A DNA stretch of 64,000 nucleotides from CAZPKH01 sp964587165 (GCA_964587165.1 CAZPKH010000003.1:19057-83056), one strand, 5' to 3'. Shown: positions 45,663 through 55,320, numbered from the stretch's first letter. Made by a program: numbers and translations. Notes: a model not told the origin generated them from the letters alone.

Positions 45663-46672
45663 ACAGTTTCGGCAGGATATTCCGTGTCACCACTTTCGGT
45701 GAGTCGCACGGCCCGGCTATCGGAGGGGTGATCGACGGTATGCCCGCCGGCCTTGAAGTCGATTTTGATGCCGTCGACCAGGCCATGGCACGTCGTCGTC
45801 CCGGCAGCTCTGCTACTGTCTCGCAGCGCCGCGAACCTGACAAAGTGGAATTTCTGTCCGGAATATACAATGGCGTCACCGCAGGCACCCCTATTGGATT
45901 CATAATACGCAACTGCGACCGCCGGCCTGCCGACTACGAAGCAATAGCTGATGCCTTCCGACCCTCGCATGCCGATTTCACATACCACGCGAAATACGGC
46001 GGATTCAACGATCCGCACGGCGGCGGCCGATCGTCGGCACGCGAGACTGCATGCCGCGTGGTGGCCGGAGCTCTCGCCCGTCAGGCACTCGACAGGTTCG
46101 GCATCAATATCACCGCACGGATAGCGTGTGTAGGCGATACTCAAGTCGGGAGTGCCGGGCAGATTGACGAGATAATCGAGCGCGTAAGAGCCCAAGGCGA
46201 CACAATAGGCGGCGTTATTGAATGTACCATCAACGGAGCCCCGGCAGGTCTCGGAGAACCCGTATACGGAAAACTAAGCGCACGCCTGGCAGAAGCTATG
46301 GTGTCGATCAACGCAGTGAAAGGGATAGAGTTCGGCATGGGATTCGACGGCTGCCGCAAACTCGGATCTGAAGTAGCCGACCGATTTATATTATCCGACT
46401 CCGGCGGCATACGCACAACTTCAAACCACTCGGGTGGAATACAGGGAGGCATCAGCAACGGTATGCCGATAGTGATGCGTATCGCATTCAAACCTGCGCC
46501 TACGCTTATGCGCGAGATACAGACGTTGGACCGCAACGGTCATACTGTCACGTTGCCTCCACGTGGTCGACACGATGCGTGCGTGCTTCCACGCGCACTG
46601 CCTGTGGTCGAGGCCATGGCTGCGTGTGTGATGTTCGACTCGCTACTCCTTAATCGACTGACCCTGCTGTGA
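45659..46672 (+). CDS. aroC: Chorismate synthase
   Basis: 337 residues; makes chorismate from EPSP using reduced FMN, the last common step of aromatic amino-acid synthesis. Signatures: FGESHGPAIGGVIDGMPAG, RRPGSSATVSQRREPD, and YGGFNDPHGGGRSSARET with HGGGRSSAR. It is slightly shorter than the usual 350-360. It overlaps ybaK and the next gene by 4 bases each. Confidence 0.95.
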   Translation: MNSFGRIFRVTTFGESHGPAIGGVIDGMPAGLEVDFDAVDQAMARRRPGSSATVSQRREPDKVEFLSGIYNGVTAGTPIGFIIRNCDRRPADYEAIADAFRPSHADFTYHAKYGGFNDPHGGGRSSARETACRVVAGALARQALDRFGINITARIACVGDTQVGSAGQIDEIIERVRAQGDTIGGVIECTINGAPAGLGEPVYGKLSARLAEAMVSINAVKGIEFGMGFDGCRKLGSEVADRFILSDSGGIRTTSNHSGGIQGGISNGMPIVMRIAFKPAPTLMREIQTLDRNGHTVTLPPRGRHDACVLPRALPVVEAMAACVMFDSLLLNRLTLL

Positions 46673-47586
46673 GCAATCCTTATTATCTTGATTTCGGTGA
46701 TTTTCTTTCCCGGCACTTCCCCGGACGCAAGATGCAGAAACTCACCCTCGACGCCCACCTGAGCTGCCCCAACCGCGACGGCACAATCTCGCGCGGCGGG
46801 TGCGCATACTGCAATGTCAAATCGTTTGCTCCTGCATATACCGCCGACGCGGAGGCCGACATATCTGCCCAAATCGACCGTGGCCGACAGTTTTTCGCCC
46901 GAAAATATCCCGAAATGGGGTATCTGGCATACTTCCAGTCGTACACCAATACCCACGGAAGTGCCGAAAAACTTATGAGTCTGTATAACACGGCCATCTC
47001 GCACCCTGACATTGACGGGGTAATAATAGGCACGCGCCCCGACTGCATACCGCAGACGCTTTTGCAGAGCATAGCGGAGCTCGGATCCTGGAAAATGATA
47101 GAATACGGCGCCGAATCGTCGCACGACCGCACTCTGCGGCAGGTGAACCGCGGCCATACATGGCGTGATACGGCCGACGCGGTGCGACGCACAGCTCAGG
47201 CAAAGATACCCGTCGGTCTGCACCTCATCATGGGACTGCCGGGAGAAAGCACCGCGGATATGCTGGCAACAATAGATGCAATCAACGATCTGCCCGTCGA
47301 CGTAGTGAAGATACATCAGCTCCAGATAGTGCGAGGGACTGCACTCGCCCGACAATATGAGGGTGATCCGTCGAGCATCCGGCTGTTCGATGTCGAAAGC
47401 TATATAGATCTATGCAGCAGTATCGTCGAGCGGCTGCGCCCTGATATAGCGATCGACCGCTTCGTCAGCTCTTCGCCCGACGACATGCTTATCGCACCCC
47501 GATGGGGGATGAAAAACTATCAGTTCGCCTCCCTTCTGCACAGCAAGCTCACAAAAAAGGGCGCGGCTGCTTTGAATATACGGTAG
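46669..47586 (+). CDS. TIGR01212-family radical SAM protein (YhcC-like)
   Basis: 305 residues. The cluster-binding region is LSCPNRDGTISRGGCAYC, the expanded cysteine spacing of this family; later GLHLIMGLPGES and IDRFVSSSPDDM support the call. The substrate is unknown. It starts with GTG inside the aroC stop (GTGA). The prs -33 box lies in its last codons. Confidence 0.9.
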   Translation: MSNPYYLDFGDFLSRHFPGRKMQKLTLDAHLSCPNRDGTISRGGCAYCNVKSFAPAYTADAEADISAQIDRGRQFFARKYPEMGYLAYFQSYTNTHGSAEKLMSLYNTAISHPDIDGVIIGTRPDCIPQTLLQSIAELGSWKMIEYGAESSHDRTLRQVNRGHTWRDTADAVRRTAQAKIPVGLHLIMGLPGESTADMLATIDAINDLPVDVVKIHQLQIVRGTALARQYEGDPSSIRLFDVESYIDLCSSIVERLRPDIAIDRFVSSSPDDMLIAPRWGMKNYQFASLLHSKLTKKGAAALNIR

Positions 47587-47600
47587 AATTAGTAACTTTG
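47571..47600 (+). promoter_or_regulatory. Promoter of prs
   Basis: TTTG (47571-47574), an 18-base spacer and TAACTTTG (47593-47600). Transcription would start about 25 bases before the ATG. Confidence 0.65.
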
Positions 47601-47630
47601 CACCACTGAAACCACTCTAAGATTATTGTC

Positions 47631-48575
47631 ATGGAAAGAATTCTCCCCCCGTTCAAGATCTTTGCGGGCACCAAATCGCGCTATATGGCCGAGGAAATCT
47701 GCAAAGATCTGGGTGTTGAACTGGGAAAAATGAATGTGCAGCGTTTTGCTGACGGTGAGTTTGAAGTATGTTTCGAGGAGACAGTGCGCGGCTGCGAAGT
47801 ATATCTGGTGCAGTCGACCTTCCCCAACAGCGACAACCTCATGGAGCTTCTGCTTATGATTGACGCCGCCAAGCGTGCTTCGGCCCGTTCGGTCATTGCA
47901 GTGATGCCTTACTTCGGATGGGCCCGTCAGGACCGCAAGGACAAACCGCGTGTATCTATCGCCGCCAAGCTTGTGGCCGACCTGCTCTCGGCTGCCGGTG
48001 TCGACCGTATTATCACCATGGACCTTCACGCTGACCAGATACAAGGATTCTTCAATGTGCCTGTCGACCACCTCTATGCATCGTCAGTATTTATCCCCTA
48101 CATCCAGAGCCTCAAGCTCGAAGATATGGTGATAGCCACTCCCGACGTAGGAGGTGCCAAGCGTGCCAACAACTATGCCAAATACCTTAATGTGCCTCTG
48201 GTGCTCTGCCATAAGCAGCGCGCTAAAGCCAATGTGGTTGAGAGCATGACCGTGATAGGCGATGTGAAAGATAAAAACGTCGTGCTGATCGACGACATGG
48301 TCGATACAGCCGGTACTCTCACCAAAGCTGCCGACCTGCTGCTGGCCAACGGCGCCAAGAGCGTGCGTGCCCTCTGCTCTCACGCCATCATGAGCGACCC
48401 TGCCACAGAGCGCGTCAACAACAGCGGCATCACTGAGCTGATATTCACCAACTCCATACCCTACACCAAGGAGAGCAGCAAAGTGACCATCCTCTCGGTA
48501 GCCCACCTCATGGCCGACACTATCCGCCGCGTCCATTCATACGAATCTATCTCCTCGCAATACCTCATCAAATAA
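47631..48575 (+). CDS. prs: Ribose-phosphate pyrophosphokinase
   Basis: 314 residues; makes PRPP from ribose 5-phosphate and ATP for nucleotide, histidine and NAD synthesis. RFADGEFEVCFEE, MPYFGWARQDRKDKPR, DLHADQIQGFF and the PRPP loop VLIDDMVDTAGTL are all present. Its own promoter and a long terminator make it a single-gene unit. PRPP is also the presumed substrate of the UbiA-family enzyme in this window. Confidence 0.96.
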   Translation: MERILPPFKIFAGTKSRYMAEEICKDLGVELGKMNVQRFADGEFEVCFEETVRGCEVYLVQSTFPNSDNLMELLLMIDAAKRASARSVIAVMPYFGWARQDRKDKPRVSIAAKLVADLLSAAGVDRIITMDLHADQIQGFFNVPVDHLYASSVFIPYIQSLKLEDMVIATPDVGGAKRANNYAKYLNVPLVLCHKQRAKANVVESMTVIGDVKDKNVVLIDDMVDTAGTLTKAADLLLANGAKSVRALCSHAIMSDPATERVNNSGITELIFTNSIPYTKESSKVTILSVAHLMADTIRRVHSYESISSQYLIK

Positions 48576-48598
48576 TCGATTTTATTTGAGATAAATAC

Positions 48599-48643
48599 AA
48601 ATCGATTGTTCGATAAAATCTTTTATCGGACAATCGATTTTTG
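48599..48643 (+). terminator. Terminator of prs with a 20-base stem
   Basis: 48599-48618 pairs with 48621-48640 over 20 positions, with one G-U pair, then T's. The stem is unusually long, nearly a perfect palindrome, and would also work on the other strand. Confidence 0.85.
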
Positions 48644-48692
48644 GCTCAATAACTCCTTAATCAAATACCAAACAAATACTATCACTTCGCAC

Positions 48693-50897
48693 ATGAACAA
48701 AACAATCGCAATGCTTATGGCAACAGCCATCGTGGGCGGAACGACAGCCTGTTCGTCAGGCGACGCGGAAAACTCCGACGCGCCCATAATAGAGAAAAAA
48801 GAGCTTAATTTACCCGAAGGATCGACATTTACGGTAGCCGAACTTGAGGCTTTGGGACGCCTTAGCGCTCCTGTGCTCTCGCCCGACGGCAAGACCTTGC
48901 TCTTCGGTGTGAGCTACGAGGATGTGGAGCAGAACAAATCAAACAACGAGCTCTACACCATGAACCTCGACGGTACGGATATGAAACGTATCACCCGCAC
49001 GGCATCGTCGGAAGGCGGTGCAGCCTGGATCGACGAAGGGAAGCGGATCGCATTCACTTACCCCGACGACAAAGGTAAAACACAGCTTTGGGTAATGAAC
49101 GCCGACGGCTCCTCGCGCAAACAGGTGAGCGAGCTCGAAAATGGCATCGAAGGGTTTGTGTTCTCCCCCGATCAGACCAAGGTACTCGTGATCAGCACTG
49201 TGAAATACAGCCGTACCGCTCAGGATGTGTACCCTGATCTCCCCAAAGCCACCGGCCGCATAATCGACGACCTGATGTACAAGCATTGGGATGAATGGGT
49301 GACTGAAATCCCCCACCCCTTTGTGGCTGATTTCGACGGCTCGAAACTTTCGAATATCAACGATATAATGCAGGACGAGGAGTTTGAGGCTCCGATGCGG
49401 CCGTTCGGCGGTGTAGAGTCGTTTGCATGGGCTCCCGACTCTAAGGAGCTGATATATGTGTCGCGCAAGAAGAAAGGTATGGAGTATGCCGTGTCGACCA
49501 ACTCCGACCTGTACCTCTACAACATCGCCGACAGCACCACACGCAACCTCACCGAAGGGATGATGGGCTACGATACGAATCCCGCATACTCGCCTGACGG
49601 CAAGTACGTGGCATGGCTCTCGATGGAGCATGATGGGTATGAGAGCGACAAAAACCGCATCTTCATACTCGACACTGCGACCGGCGAGAAAACCGACCTG
49701 ACAACCGACTGGGATTATACCGCCGACGCTATCTGCTGGGCTCCGGACTCGAAATCAATATTCTTCCTTGCACCCAAAGATGGCTGCTCGCCGGCATTCC
49801 GTATAGATCTTGCCACCAAAGCAGTCGCCGAAGTGGCCGGCGGGCAGTGGGATTATGCCGCCCTTTGCCCCGCGGGAGCCGATACGCTCATCTCGATGCG
49901 CCACTCGATGGTGTCGCCCAACGATATCGTGTCGATCGACCTTGCCAATGCCTCGACAGAGCCCAAGTCGCTCACATCAAGCATAAACGCTGACATACTC
50001 ACTAAAGTCAAGATGCCCGTAGTGGAGAAACACATGGTACCCACTACCGACGGCAAAGAGATGTGCACATGGGTTGTCCTCCCCCCGGACTTTGACCCGA
50101 ATAAGAAATATCCCGCAGTGCTCTACTGCCAGGGCGGCCCGCAGCAGGCGGTAAGCCAGTTCTGGAGCTACCGATGGAATCTGGCTCTTATGGCGTCGCA
50201 GGGTTATGTGATCATAGCTCCTAACCGCCGCGGTCTGCCGGGATTCGGCACCGAATGGAACGCCCAGATATCAGGCGACTACCCCGGCCAGAACATGCGC
50301 GACTACCTCAGCGCCGTCGACTACATGAAAGAGAAACCGTATATCGATGCAGCCCATATCGGAGCTGTCGGTGCAAGCTACGGCGGATTCTCCGTATACT
50401 GGCTTGCCGGCAACCACGACAACCGTTTCGCATGTCTGATAGCCCATGCCGGTATCTTCAACCTTGAGTCGCAATATCTCGAGACAGAGGAGATGTGGTT
50501 TGCCAACTGGGATCTCGGTGGCCCCTGGTGGGATAAATCTAATGCAGTGGCGCAGAACACCTTCTCGAAATCGCCCCACCGCTTTGTCGACAAATGGAAC
50601 ACCCCGATCCTGATCACTCATGGCGAATACGACTTCCGCATACTCGCCTCGCAGGGTATGATGGCTTTCAACGCAGCCCGTCTGCGCGGTGTGCCTGCCG
50701 AGATGCTGATCTTCCCTGATGAGAACCATTGGATCCTTAAACCTCAGAACGCAGTGCTCTGGCAGCGCATATTCTTCCGCTGGCTCGATCGTTGGCTCAA
50801 ACCTGACAGCGAGGCTGCGAAACAGTACGCACCCGCATCGGCAGCGACTCCCGCCTCTGATGCCACGGTGGCTGAAACAGACAGCGTAAATAAATAG
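48693..50897 (+). CDS. S9 family prolyl-oligopeptidase-like peptidase (DPP5-like)
   Basis: 734-residue lipoprotein (signal ending GGTTACSSG). A beta-propeller of TolB/WD-like repeats (SPDGKTLLFG, SPDQTKVLVIS, WAPDSKELIYVS) precedes an alpha/beta-hydrolase domain with the serine in GAVGASYGGF, the aspartate in HGEYDFRI and the histidine in FPDENHWIL. It resembles the dipeptidyl-peptidase 5 group. The ATG at 48693 is used because the upstream in-frame extension lies in the prs terminator and would spoil the signal peptide. The tail is alanine- and threonine-rich. Confidence 0.9.
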   Translation: MNKTIAMLMATAIVGGTTACSSGDAENSDAPIIEKKELNLPEGSTFTVAELEALGRLSAPVLSPDGKTLLFGVSYEDVEQNKSNNELYTMNLDGTDMKRITRTASSEGGAAWIDEGKRIAFTYPDDKGKTQLWVMNADGSSRKQVSELENGIEGFVFSPDQTKVLVISTVKYSRTAQDVYPDLPKATGRIIDDLMYKHWDEWVTEIPHPFVADFDGSKLSNINDIMQDEEFEAPMRPFGGVESFAWAPDSKELIYVSRKKKGMEYAVSTNSDLYLYNIADSTTRNLTEGMMGYDTNPAYSPDGKYVAWLSMEHDGYESDKNRIFILDTATGEKTDLTTDWDYTADAICWAPDSKSIFFLAPKDGCSPAFRIDLATKAVAEVAGGQWDYAALCPAGADTLISMRHSMVSPNDIVSIDLANASTEPKSLTSSINADILTKVKMPVVEKHMVPTTDGKEMCTWVVLPPDFDPNKKYPAVLYCQGGPQQAVSQFWSYRWNLALMASQGYVIIAPNRRGLPGFGTEWNAQISGDYPGQNMRDYLSAVDYMKEKPYIDAAHIGAVGASYGGFSVYWLAGNHDNRFACLIAHAGIFNLESQYLETEEMWFANWDLGGPWWDKSNAVAQNTFSKSPHRFVDKWNTPILITHGEYDFRILASQGMMAFNAARLRGVPAEMLIFPDENHWILKPQNAVLWQRIFFRWLDRWLKPDSEAAKQYAPASAATPASDATVAETDSVNK

Positions 50898-50910
50898 TAA
50901 CCGCAATTTT

Positions 50911-50948
50911 GTCAGGTAATGGCGCTATGCCGTTACCTGACATTTTTG
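50911..50948 (+). terminator. Terminator of the S9 peptidase gene
   Basis: A 14-base stem (50911-50924 with 50930-50943, one G-U pair), loop GCTAT, then TTTTT. It ends 10 bases before the next ATG, which therefore needs another promoter or read-through. Confidence 0.9.
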
Positions 50949-50957
50949 TATATCACG

Positions 50958-51518
50958 ATGAGTCTTACCGGCGTCAAGAAAGAGCTCAAGGGATACTCCC
51001 GCGAACAGCTTACCGAGCTGATAGTCGACCTATATCAGGCGAAGCATCTCACCACGCGGGAGTATTTGGAGTTTATGCTCAATCCCGACGAAGAGAAACT
51101 GCATAGCCGAACGCTTGAAACTATCGAGCGCGAAGCTGACAGAATAAAGCGAGGAGCAGCACGCTTCAGAGGTACCAAAATCAAGCGGGAACTGCAGCGA
51201 TTCGATGCGTTCGGCACTTCGGCCGAGCACAGGGTCGAGCTTCGTTTGGAAACACTGCGCATGTTATGTCATACAGCATTAAGCTACTCCTTCAGTACTG
51301 CTCAAGGCAATTATATGGTTAAACTGCTGTTGGAAACTATGGAGATAGCCGACCGAAACTTGATGCTGCCGAAATACCTTCGGATGATTAAAGAAACGAT
51401 AGCCCCCGGTGGCTCCACTTGGTACAACCGTTGGATTTTCACCGAACTACAGAATAGTTTCGATGATTACGACACCGGCTCGACCCTCGACTTCCGACCG
51501 TCGAAGGAGAACAATTAA
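50958..51518 (+). CDS. DUF6155-family protein
   Basis: 186 residues, helical, soluble and basic, opening LTGVKKELKGYSREQLTELI. I place it in DUF6155 from general similarity; the function is unknown. The start at 50958 lies just after the terminator of the S9 gene; an in-frame ATG at 50919 is inside the terminator stem and is rejected. The next gene, Lrp-like, has its own promoter. Confidence 0.75.
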   Translation: MSLTGVKKELKGYSREQLTELIVDLYQAKHLTTREYLEFMLNPDEEKLHSRTLETIEREADRIKRGAARFRGTKIKRELQRFDAFGTSAEHRVELRLETLRMLCHTALSYSFSTAQGNYMVKLLLETMEIADRNLMLPKYLRMIKETIAPGGSTWYNRWIFTELQNSFDDYDTGSTLDFRPSKENN

Positions 51519-51525
51519 ACGATTA

Positions 51526-51562
51526 TAAGTAAAATAGTTGCATAATTGAAATATTTTACTTA
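51526..51562. promoter_or_regulatory. Operator-like inverted repeat at the Lrp promoter
   Basis: A perfect 11-base inverted repeat, TAAGTAAAATA (51526-51536) and TATTTTACTTA (51552-51562), with a 15-base spacer. The -33 box lies inside the spacer and the right arm runs into the -7 box. It looks like an autoregulatory operator for the Lrp-family protein. Confidence 0.75.
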
Positions 51563-51568
51563 AATTTG
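51538..51568 (+). promoter_or_regulatory. Promoter of the Lrp-family gene
   Basis: TTG (51538-51540), a 20-base spacer and TAAATTTG (51561-51568), giving a leader of about 40 bases. Confidence 0.7.
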
Positions 51569-51613
51569 TAAACCCCTTTTAAATCAAATTCATACTTAAA
51601 TCAGAATTCATAT

Positions 51614-52084
51614 ATGGCACGTCAACAATTTGATAAACTTGATTACCGTATTCTTACGACCATTAGCGATAATGCTCGTAAGCCGTTCCTTGAGATAGCT
51701 CGCGAGAGTAACGTCTCAGGCGCAGCCATCCATCAGCGCGTTCAGAAGCTGATAGGCAATGGCGTGATACGTGGTTTCGAGACCATCCTCAACCCCAACT
51801 CGGCAGGCTTCGAAACATGCGCATATATCGGTTTTATCCTCAAAGACTCCTCACGCTTCAACGAGGTGATTGAGGTACTCAAGGAGATACCTCAGGTAGT
51901 GGAATGCCACATCACTTCAGGACAATACGACATCCTGGCCAAGATCTACGCCAAGAACAACAACCATCTGATGAAGCTCATCCACGAAAAGATGAACACC
52001 ATCGGTCTGGCCCGCACCGAGTCGCTTATCTCGTTCCAGGAAGTATTCAAACGTCCCATACCCATCGGTACAGACAACGATTAA
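51614..52084 (+). CDS. Lrp/AsnC-family transcriptional regulator
   Basis: 156 residues. The N-terminal winged helix-turn-helix (DYRILTTISDNARKPFLEIA with VSGAAIHQRVQKLIGNGVI) is followed by the RAM effector domain (AYIGFILKDSSRF, VVECHITSGQYDILAKIYA). Members sense amino acids and bind DNA as octamers or dimers. A perfect inverted repeat at its own promoter suggests autoregulation. The effector is unknown. mtaB follows 9 bases later. Confidence 0.93.
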   Translation: MARQQFDKLDYRILTTISDNARKPFLEIARESNVSGAAIHQRVQKLIGNGVIRGFETILNPNSAGFETCAYIGFILKDSSRFNEVIEVLKEIPQVVECHITSGQYDILAKIYAKNNNHLMKLIHEKMNTIGLARTESLISFQEVFKRPIPIGTDND

Positions 52085-52093
52085 TCGCCAAGT

Positions 52094-53434
52094 TTGGACG
52101 CATCACGCCGATACACAGCCTTGTATCACACACTCGGCTGTAAGCTGAACTTTGCTGAAACATCGTCGATCGCCGCACAGCTTGAAGCTCGCGGCATCAC
52201 TACGGCAACCGCCGGCATCGAGCCGGACCTCATCATCGTCAACACCTGCAGTGTGACAGCTGAGGCCGACAAAAAATGCCGGCAGTTGTTGCGCTCGCTT
52301 GCGCGCAAACATCCGCAGGCATCCATCATCGTGACCGGTTGCTACGCACAGCTTCGTCCGCAGGAAGCCTCCTCTATACCAGGGGTGGCCGTAGTGGCCG
52401 GCAACGACCGGAAGGATCGTGTGCCCGAATACGTGGATCGATGGCTGAAAGAACGCTCCGACGACGCCGTAACCACACCGGAGCAGCTCATCGATGTGAC
52501 ACCATCGCAGGATATCCGCCAGTTTACCCCGGCGTGCTCACGCGGTCAACGCACACGCTACTTCCTGAAGGTGCAGGACGGATGCGACTACTGGTGCACA
52601 TACTGCACCATCCCGCGCGCGCGTGGCCGCTCGCGGTCGGCCACGATCGACGCCGTAGTCGAGCAGGCCGCTCAGGCAGCCGCCGAAGGTGGTCGCGAGA
52701 TAGTGATAACAGGCGTCAACATAGGCGATTTCGGCAAAGGACGCACCGACACTTTTTTTGACCTGATGCGCGCCCTTGACGCCGTTGAGGGTATAGAGCG
52801 CTACCGAATATCCTCGATAGAGCCTAATCTGCTCACCGACGAAATGATCGAATGGGTAGCCGGATCAAGAGCTTTCATGCCCCATTTCCATATACCGCTG
52901 CAAGCCGGCACAGATGAAGTTTTGGCACTGATGCACCGCCACTACGACACGGCGCTGTTCCGCCATCGCGTCGAGACAATAAAACACTTCATGCCACACG
53001 CTTTCATTGGCGTCGACCTGATTGCCGGTGCCCGGGGGGAGACCGCCGAGCTCTTTGAGGCATCCCGCCGGTTTGTCGAGAGCCTCGACATAACCCGTCT
53101 GCACGTTTTCCCCTACAGCGAGCGCCCCGACACGAAAGCACTCAATATAGGCCACATCGTAAGCCAAAGCGATAAGCACGCCCGCGTGAGCGTCATGATG
53201 GCGCTGAGCGACGACAAGCAGACATCGTTCAGCCACCGATTTGAGCACACCGTGCGACCGGTGCTTCTTGAACACACCGACTCCCATGGTTCGATGGCCG
53301 GGTTCACCGACAATTATCTCAGGGTGCGTCTTCCGTCGCCCGCGCCTGAGCTGGCCGGGAAGGTAGTGGATGTAGAATTAGGCGGTTACAGCCCGGAAAG
53401 CGCAGAGTTTACGGGCAAAATAATCATACAATGA
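52094..53434 (+). CDS. mtaB: tRNA t6A37 methylthiotransferase
   Basis: 446-residue radical SAM enzyme that makes ms2t6A in tRNAs reading ANN codons. The N-terminal domain has LGCKLNFAE, NTCSVTAEADKKC and TGCYAQLRP (three cluster cysteines); the radical SAM motif is DGCDYWCTYCTIPRARG; a TRAM domain ends the protein. The start is a TTG at 52094, the only start available between the Lrp stop and the first conserved strand. Its stop overlaps the next gene (ATGA). A related gene, miaB, is at 58021. Confidence 0.93.
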   Translation: MDASRRYTALYHTLGCKLNFAETSSIAAQLEARGITTATAGIEPDLIIVNTCSVTAEADKKCRQLLRSLARKHPQASIIVTGCYAQLRPQEASSIPGVAVVAGNDRKDRVPEYVDRWLKERSDDAVTTPEQLIDVTPSQDIRQFTPACSRGQRTRYFLKVQDGCDYWCTYCTIPRARGRSRSATIDAVVEQAAQAAAEGGREIVITGVNIGDFGKGRTDTFFDLMRALDAVEGIERYRISSIEPNLLTDEMIEWVAGSRAFMPHFHIPLQAGTDEVLALMHRHYDTALFRHRVETIKHFMPHAFIGVDLIAGARGETAELFEASRRFVESLDITRLHVFPYSERPDTKALNIGHIVSQSDKHARVSVMMALSDDKQTSFSHRFEHTVRPVLLEHTDSHGSMAGFTDNYLRVRLPSPAPELAGKVVDVELGGYSPESAEFTGKIIIQ

Positions 53435-54447
53435 AGCCGGTAGCAGTCATCATACTGAACTGGAACGGCGCAGAGCTTCTCGACGAGTATCTGCCGTCGG
53501 TCATCCGGCATACGCCATCGGATATTTCCGAGGTGATAGTGGCCGACAACGGTTCTACAGATTCGTCCATGGAATTGCTTGCTGCAAAATACCCTCACGT
53601 AAGAGTACTTCGGTTCGACAATAATTATGGTTTCGCCGAAGGGTACAACCGCGCAATCGCAATGACCCGGGCACGCTACACCGTGCTTCTCAATTCTGAT
53701 GTCGAAGTGCACGACGACTGGCTCTCCCCTCTCTTCAGATATATGGAGTCGCACCCTGAATGCGGCGCTCTCCAGCCTAAGATACGCTCGATTCGTCACC
53801 CGGAGATGTTTGAGTATGCAGGTGCCGCAGGCGGCTTGCTCGACCGCGACGGCTACCCTTACTGCCGCGGACGTATGCTCGACACCGTGGAGAGCGATCA
53901 TGGCCAGTATGACGATCCGCGCAGTGTGATGTGGGCTTCAGGAGCTGCGCTCATGGTCGACAGCGAGTTATACCTGCACCTTGGCGGTCTCGATCCGGCG
54001 TTTTTTGCCCACATGGAGGAGATCGACCTCTGCTGGCGCATACAGCTCGCAGGACGCACTGTTGCCGTCGAGCCGGCATCCACAGTGTATCACCTCGGAG
54101 GAGCGAGTCTTGCCATGGGGCATCCGCGCAAGACATATCTCAACTTCCGCAACTCTCTGCTCATGCTCTATAAATGCTTGCCTGAAAGCGACAGGGCGCG
54201 GTTTCTGATTCGCCGGCGCCTGCTCGATACTCTACCTTTCATAAAATACCTCCTTACCGGCCGGTGGAGCCATGCCAAGGCCGTGCTGAAAGCCCACCGC
54301 GATTTCCGCCGTATGCGCGGATCATTATCGATGCCGGTTCCGGCTCCGGAAGTCAATTTGCTCAAGAAAAGTGCCGACGGGCGCCGATCCCTGTTGTGGC
54401 AGTATATGATAAGACGCCGCCGCCGCTACTCGGAGCTGAAGTCTTAA
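53431..54447 (+). CDS. Glycosyltransferase family 2
   Basis: 338 residues. The GT-A fold start PVAVIILNWNGAELLDEYLP, DNGSTDSSMELL and the metal-binding region LLNSDVEVHDDW are intact, as is the rhamnosyltransferase-like GLDPAFFAHMEEIDLCWR. It probably adds a sugar to a lipid-linked glycan at the inner membrane. A basic tail ends the protein. It is between mtaB (4-base overlap) and truA (9 bases). Confidence 0.9.
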   Translation: MKPVAVIILNWNGAELLDEYLPSVIRHTPSDISEVIVADNGSTDSSMELLAAKYPHVRVLRFDNNYGFAEGYNRAIAMTRARYTVLLNSDVEVHDDWLSPLFRYMESHPECGALQPKIRSIRHPEMFEYAGAAGGLLDRDGYPYCRGRMLDTVESDHGQYDDPRSVMWASGAALMVDSELYLHLGGLDPAFFAHMEEIDLCWRIQLAGRTVAVEPASTVYHLGGASLAMGHPRKTYLNFRNSLLMLYKCLPESDRARFLIRRRLLDTLPFIKYLLTGRWSHAKAVLKAHRDFRRMRGSLSMPVPAPEVNLLKKSADGRRSLLWQYMIRRRRRYSELKS

Positions 54448-54456
54448 CATCACAAG

Positions 54457-55191
54457 ATGCGATATTTCATTGACATACAGTTTCTTGGTGCCGCATATTG
54501 CGGATGGCAGCGACAGCCGGGAGTGCCGACAGTGCAACAAAGCGTTGAGGAAGCCCTATCCACGTTGCTGCGAAGCCCGATTTCAGTGACCGGAGCCGGG
54601 CGCACAGATGCCGGTGTAAACGCCAGATGCCTTCCTGCACATTTCGACACAGACAAAGAGCTTGACATTCAAGCTACCGAGAGACGCCTCGGAGCTATCC
54701 TTCCACCAGACATTGCCATCAGCTCGCTGCGACGGGTTGCCAACGATGCACACGCTCGATTCGATGCCCTGAGCCGTACATACCACTATTATGTAGCTCA
54801 CCGGCGCTCGCCCTTCTTCCGCAATCTCAGTTGGTTCTGTCCGCGCCCTCTCGACTATGCCGCGATGAACCGTGCAGCAGCCCTGCTGCTTGAAACCTCC
54901 GACTTCACCTCATTTGCAAAGCTGCACACCGACACAAAAACCAACATCTGCAACGTGACACACGCAGCATGGCGACGTGTGGCCGACGACTATTGGGTGT
55001 TCGAGATCACAGCCGACCGCTTCCTGCGCAACATGGTGCGAGCAATTGTAGGAACACTTGTCGAGGTAGGTCGAGGAAAGCTGACAGTTGATCAGTTTGC
55101 CGAAATCATCGGGCGCCGCGACCGTTGCGCAGCAGGCACATCAATGCCCGGCCATGCCCTCTACCTGTGGGAAGTGCGCTACCCATTCTGA
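54457..55191 (+). CDS. truA: tRNA pseudouridine synthase A
   Basis: 244 residues; makes pseudouridine at positions 38-40 of tRNA. The catalytic aspartate is in GAGRTDAGVNARCLPAHF. QFLGAAYCGWQRQP at the start and FLRNMVRAIVGTLVEVG are family hallmarks. Length is normal. Confidence 0.95.
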   Translation: MRYFIDIQFLGAAYCGWQRQPGVPTVQQSVEEALSTLLRSPISVTGAGRTDAGVNARCLPAHFDTDKELDIQATERRLGAILPPDIAISSLRRVANDAHARFDALSRTYHYYVAHRRSPFFRNLSWFCPRPLDYAAMNRAAALLLETSDFTSFAKLHTDTKTNICNVTHAAWRRVADDYWVFEITADRFLRNMVRAIVGTLVEVGRGKLTVDQFAEIIGRRDRCAAGTSMPGHALYLWEVRYPF

Positions 55192-55235
55192 CCATAGAGC
55201 GGTAGATTCATGCGAAAAATGCATCAAAACAAAAA

Positions 55236-55268
55236 TTTGGGGTAATCGGAATATTTTTGCTACATTTG
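55236..55268 (+). promoter_or_regulatory. Promoter of the LysE-family gene
   Basis: TTTG (55236-55239), a 21-base spacer and TACATTTG (55261-55268). Confidence 0.65.
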
Positions 55269-55320
55269 CACGTTATAACGGCCGGGCGCAAGCAGTATAC
55301 CCGGTTTATATTACAGCATA

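Noticed and set aside
48606..48692. A 29-residue N-terminal extension of the S9 peptidase
   Set aside because: It is encoded by the prs terminator stem and its tail, and it would bury the lipoprotein signal.
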